A stretch of DNA of 64,000 nucleotides. It comes from an uncultured Acetatifactor sp. (GTDB lineage Bacteria > Bacillota > Clostridia > Lachnospirales > Lachnospiraceae). The stretch is taken from positions 79,556 to 143,555 of the forward strand of contig CAKRYI010000003.1 of NCBI GenBank assembly GCA_934426825.1, written 5' to 3'. Position 1 is the stretch's first letter. Each line of letters begins with the position of its first letter. A model generated the notes under the pieces. It saw only the letters and a program-made list of their open reading frames with translations. It had not been told where the DNA came from and did not search any database. The position numbers and the translations under genes are program-made. Shown here in pieces: positions 61,455 to 64,000 of this stretch.

Positions 61455-62929
61455 TACGAGATTTCTCACAGGAAACAGTGGATGCCCTGTACGAAACCAT
61501 CCGTACCAACATAGAGGAAGAGGAACAGTGGAGGGTATTTGATTACTGGGATGATTTCCGTATGGAAGAGTTGGAGATAGGGGACTATATCAACAACATT
61601 GAGCAGTACCACCGGCATATGTTTGACAAACATGACGTGACAACGAAAAAGTTTGATGATATTCTAAAAAGGGTTAGCTGGGTAGATAACCTCTATGCGG
61701 TGTGGATGAGCGGATACCGTCTGCAGCTGGAAGCCTTCCGGATAAAGTTAAACAGTGTGGCAGAAATGCTGAATCCGGCAATGCTGGCACTGAACCCGGA
61801 AAAGTATGCCGCAAAAATGGAAGCCATCAATACAGTATATCAAAACGTGAAGGAAAGCCGTGAACAGATGCAGCAGATGCTGGAACTGAATCAGCAGGAA
61901 CTGGAAAGGCAGCTGTTTGAAGCAGAAGCATCATGGTCTGAGAAACTGGAAAAGAAGGCAGATGAATTTTTGGAGGAAGCATGCGACTATCTGAAGCGAA
62001 GCGCAGAATGCTTCTTTTTGGGAAACTTTACGGAGGAAGCAACGCTTCTTGGGGTAGGATGTCAGATTGCAGTAGGATTTACAGGAGTGGATTTGCCGTT
62101 TGATGTCCGGGATATTATAGCGGATATTATAAATCTGGCAGGGGCAGAAGAATGGGACTGGGGACTGGTGGTAATCTTACTGCTGGATTTATGTGCATTG
62201 CTTCCGGTAATCGGATGCCTGAAATATGTGGATGAGGCTGCAGTTCTTGTGAAACATGCAGACGAAGCCGCAGACCTTGTGAAACATGCCGATAAGCTGA
62301 AATATGTGGATGAAGCCGGAGAACTGCTGACAGAAGGAAGAAAGCTGGCGGACAGCGGCATAAAAGGACTGGAGGATGCAGTAGCGGAGGCACAGAAGCT
62401 GGAGAAGGAACTGGCGGGAAGTAAACTGTTGGATGATGTGGTTGGGGGTGGAAGAACAACACAGGGATATTCGAATTTAGCCGATGGAATGGATCCGGAA
62501 GATGCAGTAAGATATATTATAAACAATGAAAAAGCATTCTTTAATGAGTTTTCTGAAAGGGCAAGTGCGGCTGGTTTGAGTGATGGACAAATAGTGGAAG
62601 CCTTTGAAGCGATGAGAAATGGTGATTACGCAAAGATGACAACATATTTTGATACATCGTCACCAGTTGATGGTGCAGTATTTTGGAGTGGAAATAAAGA
62701 AGGAGCTGCTGCATATGCAACTAATATCGGTGGAACCATAATGGAGCAGACTCCCGGAGGTCAAGTATTCGACAATTGGAGAGGATTGGGAGGGATGTAT
62801 CCGGAGTGGGATACACCCACGAATTTAGCGCAGAAACCAATATGGGATGCCCTATCCAGTCAGTATGCAAATGGAGCAGAAGGGATTGTGACATATGTTC
62901 ATCCTGATGGGTATGTGGGTAAAGTTTAG
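61451..62929 (+). CDS. polymorphic toxin, CD38/ADP-ribosyl-cyclase-like tip, interrupted by a TAG stop
   Basis: This 492-residue protein has an N-terminal helical export domain (1 to about 180), a hydrophobic middle with LLLDLCALLPVIGCLKYVDEA (pre-toxin-type region) and a local repeat VLVKHADEAADLVKHAD. The variable tip starts near residue 335 (GGGRTTQGYS). The tip has the spacing of CD38: Trp412 (VFWSG), Glu432 (MEQTPGG) and Trp465 (PIWDALSSQYANGAEG). In CD38 the corresponding residues are W125, E146, W189 and E226. The fourth, the catalytic Glu, would lie just after the TAG at 62927-62929, where the frame continues NIEKMIL for 23 codons. As written, the toxin should be inactive unless the stop is read through. 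The CD38 link is inference from motifs. Confidence 0.7.
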   Translation: MIRDFSQETVDALYETIRTNIEEEEQWRVFDYWDDFRMEELEIGDYINNIEQYHRHMFDKHDVTTKKFDDILKRVSWVDNLYAVWMSGYRLQLEAFRIKLNSVAEMLNPAMLALNPEKYAAKMEAINTVYQNVKESREQMQQMLELNQQELERQLFEAEASWSEKLEKKADEFLEEACDYLKRSAECFFLGNFTEEATLLGVGCQIAVGFTGVDLPFDVRDIIADIINLAGAEEWDWGLVVILLLDLCALLPVIGCLKYVDEAAVLVKHADEAADLVKHADKLKYVDEAGELLTEGRKLADSGIKGLEDAVAEAQKLEKELAGSKLLDDVVGGGRTTQGYSNLADGMDPEDAVRYIINNEKAFFNEFSERASAAGLSDGQIVEAFEAMRNGDYAKMTTYFDTSSPVDGAVFWSGNKEGAAAYATNIGGTIMEQTPGGQVFDNWRGLGGMYPEWDTPTNLAQKPIWDALSSQYANGAEGIVTYVHPDGYVGKV

Positions 62930-63001
62930 GCAAATATTGAAAAAATGATCTTAGAAGAAAAGGATATTATTATTCAGGAGGTAATCATAGATGCAAAATA
63001 G
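62930..63001 (+). pseudogene. severed in-frame C-terminus of the toxin
   Basis: Directly after the toxin TAG the same frame reads ANIEKMILEEKDIIIQEVII plus DAK and ends at TAG 62999-63001. It contains a Glu (NIEK) that could be the last catalytic residue of an ADP-ribosyl-cyclase fold. It overlaps the immunity gene start by 11 bp, a normal toxin/immunity overlap. A single base change from TGG (Trp) to TAG would account for the break. Confidence 0.6.
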
Positions 63002-63608
63002 CAAGGCTTATAACTGTTTCATGGAACAATTGAATGCAACCGGGGCAAAAAAAAAGGATGGGTATTATCCCAAATTGATGGAAGAAATATATGATTGGGA
63101 GAGAGAAGAAGTAGAAGATATTATTTGGGATGCTTTTCTTAATAAAAAGGAAATAGAATTAGCACAATTCCTTCCTAAGTTAGAAAAATATGATGGTATA
63201 AAGGTTTTAAAAGAGAGTCCTTACTTATTACAAATACCAAGCGAAGCGAGTGTAGAGATCGGGAAAATATTATATGAGGTTACAGGAGATGAAAAGTACT
63301 TAGATTTGATTAAAAAAAATATTGATATGTCTCCAGAAACACTATCATATGTTTCGATTTTGTCACACTGTAAGCCTTGCCAAAGATTATATAACATTCT
63401 CACAGATATATACATTAATAATCAAAATAATGTTAACAGAAATACTGCTGTTATGGGTATTTTATATAATAAAGGGATAATTAAAGATAGAGACAGTATT
63501 AAAGAATCAAATGATGCAATAAATTTGCGTAGGAAATTTAAGTCTGAAGATTGTGCAGAACGTCGAATAATTCTTAAAAAGTTTGAAAATGGAGAATTAA
63601 CGTTGTAA
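62991..63608 (+). CDS. probable immunity protein of the toxin
   Basis: This 205-residue, AT-rich-coded, mostly helical soluble protein begins MQNSKAYNCFMEQLNATG and has no signal peptide. AGGAGGTAAT precedes the ATG and lies inside the original toxin frame, so it was translationally coupled to the toxin. It is the first gene after the toxin and has no recognised domain, as expected for an immunity protein. The helical repeats (IELAQFLPKLEKYDGIKVLKE, IGKILYEVTGDEKYLDLIKK) suggest an alpha-solenoid. The function is inferred from position. Confidence 0.7.
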   Translation: MQNSKAYNCFMEQLNATGAKKKDGYYPKLMEEIYDWEREEVEDIIWDAFLNKKEIELAQFLPKLEKYDGIKVLKESPYLLQIPSEASVEIGKILYEVTGDEKYLDLIKKNIDMSPETLSYVSILSHCKPCQRLYNILTDIYINNQNNVNRNTAVMGILYNKGIIKDRDSIKESNDAINLRRKFKSEDCAERRIILKKFENGELTL

Positions 63609-63659
63609 ATATAGTCCCTGTATTTAGAAGTATTTTTATCTATTAAAAAACACCTTTGA

Positions 63660-64000
63660 TTTTTGGACACTGGTATTTCGGTAAGTAGCATTACCAGGAA
63701 AACAAAACTAAACAGTGTGGCAGAAATGCTGAATCCAGCAATGCTGGCACTGAACCCGGAAAAGTATGCCGCAAAAATGGAAGCCATCAACGCGGTATAC
63801 CAAAACGTGAAGGAAAGCCGTGAAAAGATGCAGCAGATGCTGGAACTGGATCAGCAGGAACTGGAAAGGCAGCTGTTTGAAGCAGAAGCGTCATGGTCTG
63901 AGAAACTGGAAAAGAAGGCAGATGAATTTCTGGAGGAAGCATGCGACTATCTGAAGCGAAGCGCAGAATGCTTCTTTTGGGGAAACTTTACGGAGGAAGT
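63660..64000 (+). pseudogene. 5'-truncated orphan copy of the toxin middle region (continues past window)
   Basis: From about 63709 the sequence repeats 61749-62040 of the toxin gene with about 11 base differences in 292 that I count by eye, and keeps the frame. The frame opens after a TGA at 63657-63659 and has no start codon with a ribosome site. The N-terminal export domain is missing. Its 5' junction is ttggacactggtatttcggt-like sequence unrelated to the toxin. This is the usual form of an orphan toxin cassette, a store of alternative tips that can recombine into the full gene. The right end lies outside the window. Confidence 0.75.

Noticed and set aside
61451..62929. Classical LXG toxin
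   Set aside because: No Leu-x-Gly motif or recognisable LXG domain is seen in the N-terminal helices, so only polymorphic toxin is claimed.

Overview
This window reads as chromosomal DNA of a spore-forming clostridial Firmicute, most likely a member of the Lachnospiraceae. Evidence: AGGAGG-type ribosome binding sites, sigma-A promoters with 17-bp spacers, AddAB recombination nuclease, the dipicolinate synthase pair dpaA/dpaB (endospores), the paired radical-SAM/DUF4130 DNA-metabolism proteins, PadR-DUF1700-DUF4097, and a Firmicutes-type VII secretion locus. The genus assignment is not supported; the family-level placement is inference. No rRNA, tRNA, CRISPR array or insertion sequence was seen.

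Layout. 1-2592: end of an M19 dipeptidase, then a three-gene zinc-ribbon/membrane operon of unknown function. 2867-12632: DegV, a HAD phosphatase, exonuclease III and addB-addA. 12645-13600 (minus): thiamine transporter thiT behind a TPP riboswitch. 13767-17445: small zinc-binding and membrane proteins, a lipoprotein serine protease and a secreted repeat protein. 17658-24234: a translational GTPase fused to a Rae1/YacP-type NYN nuclease, a MraY-like transferase, a GreA-type factor, a HAD-CPBP protease fusion and a glycosyltransferase. 24361-30603: glutamate synthase gltB-gltD behind a leader that begins with an intrinsic terminator. 30810-34909: two envelope membrane proteins and asnA. 35050-40577: a SOS-box-controlled radical-SAM/DUF4130 pair, a Crh-like HPr paralogue and a nuclease-helicase. 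40721-43865: alpha-amylase-family enzyme with a cre site, a diacylglycerol glucosyltransferase and PlsY. 43876-45960: PadR-DUF1700-DUF4097 with two operator copies. 45957-51239 (minus): vitamin B6 kinase, ECF transporter, asnB, dpaB, dpaA. 51373-52296: anchored hypothetical.

The most unusual region is 52383-64000, a non-canonical type VII secretion locus. It encodes an FHA protein with a possible EssB-like pseudokinase N-terminus, a CpaE/MinD-like ATPase, a YukD/EsaB ubiquitin-like protein, an EssC-type ATPase, an Esx-like protein carrying WTN instead of WXG, a DUF4176-type protein, a coiled-coil protein, two small helical proteins and a polymorphic toxin with an immunity candidate. No EssA, EssB or EsaA is visible up to the window end. 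The toxin tip looks like a CD38/ADP-ribosyl-cyclase fold. It is cut by a TAG codon just before the probable catalytic Glu, and the reading frame continues in register for 23 codons after the stop, into the immunity gene. A 5'-truncated second copy of the toxin's conserved middle follows at 63709, as in orphan-cassette arrays.

Other points worth attention are the GTPase-NYN fusion with a G4 motif of NKME, the gltB leader terminator, the LexA-type box on the radical-SAM operon, and the coexistence of a His-less Crh-like protein with a cre-controlled amylase gene.
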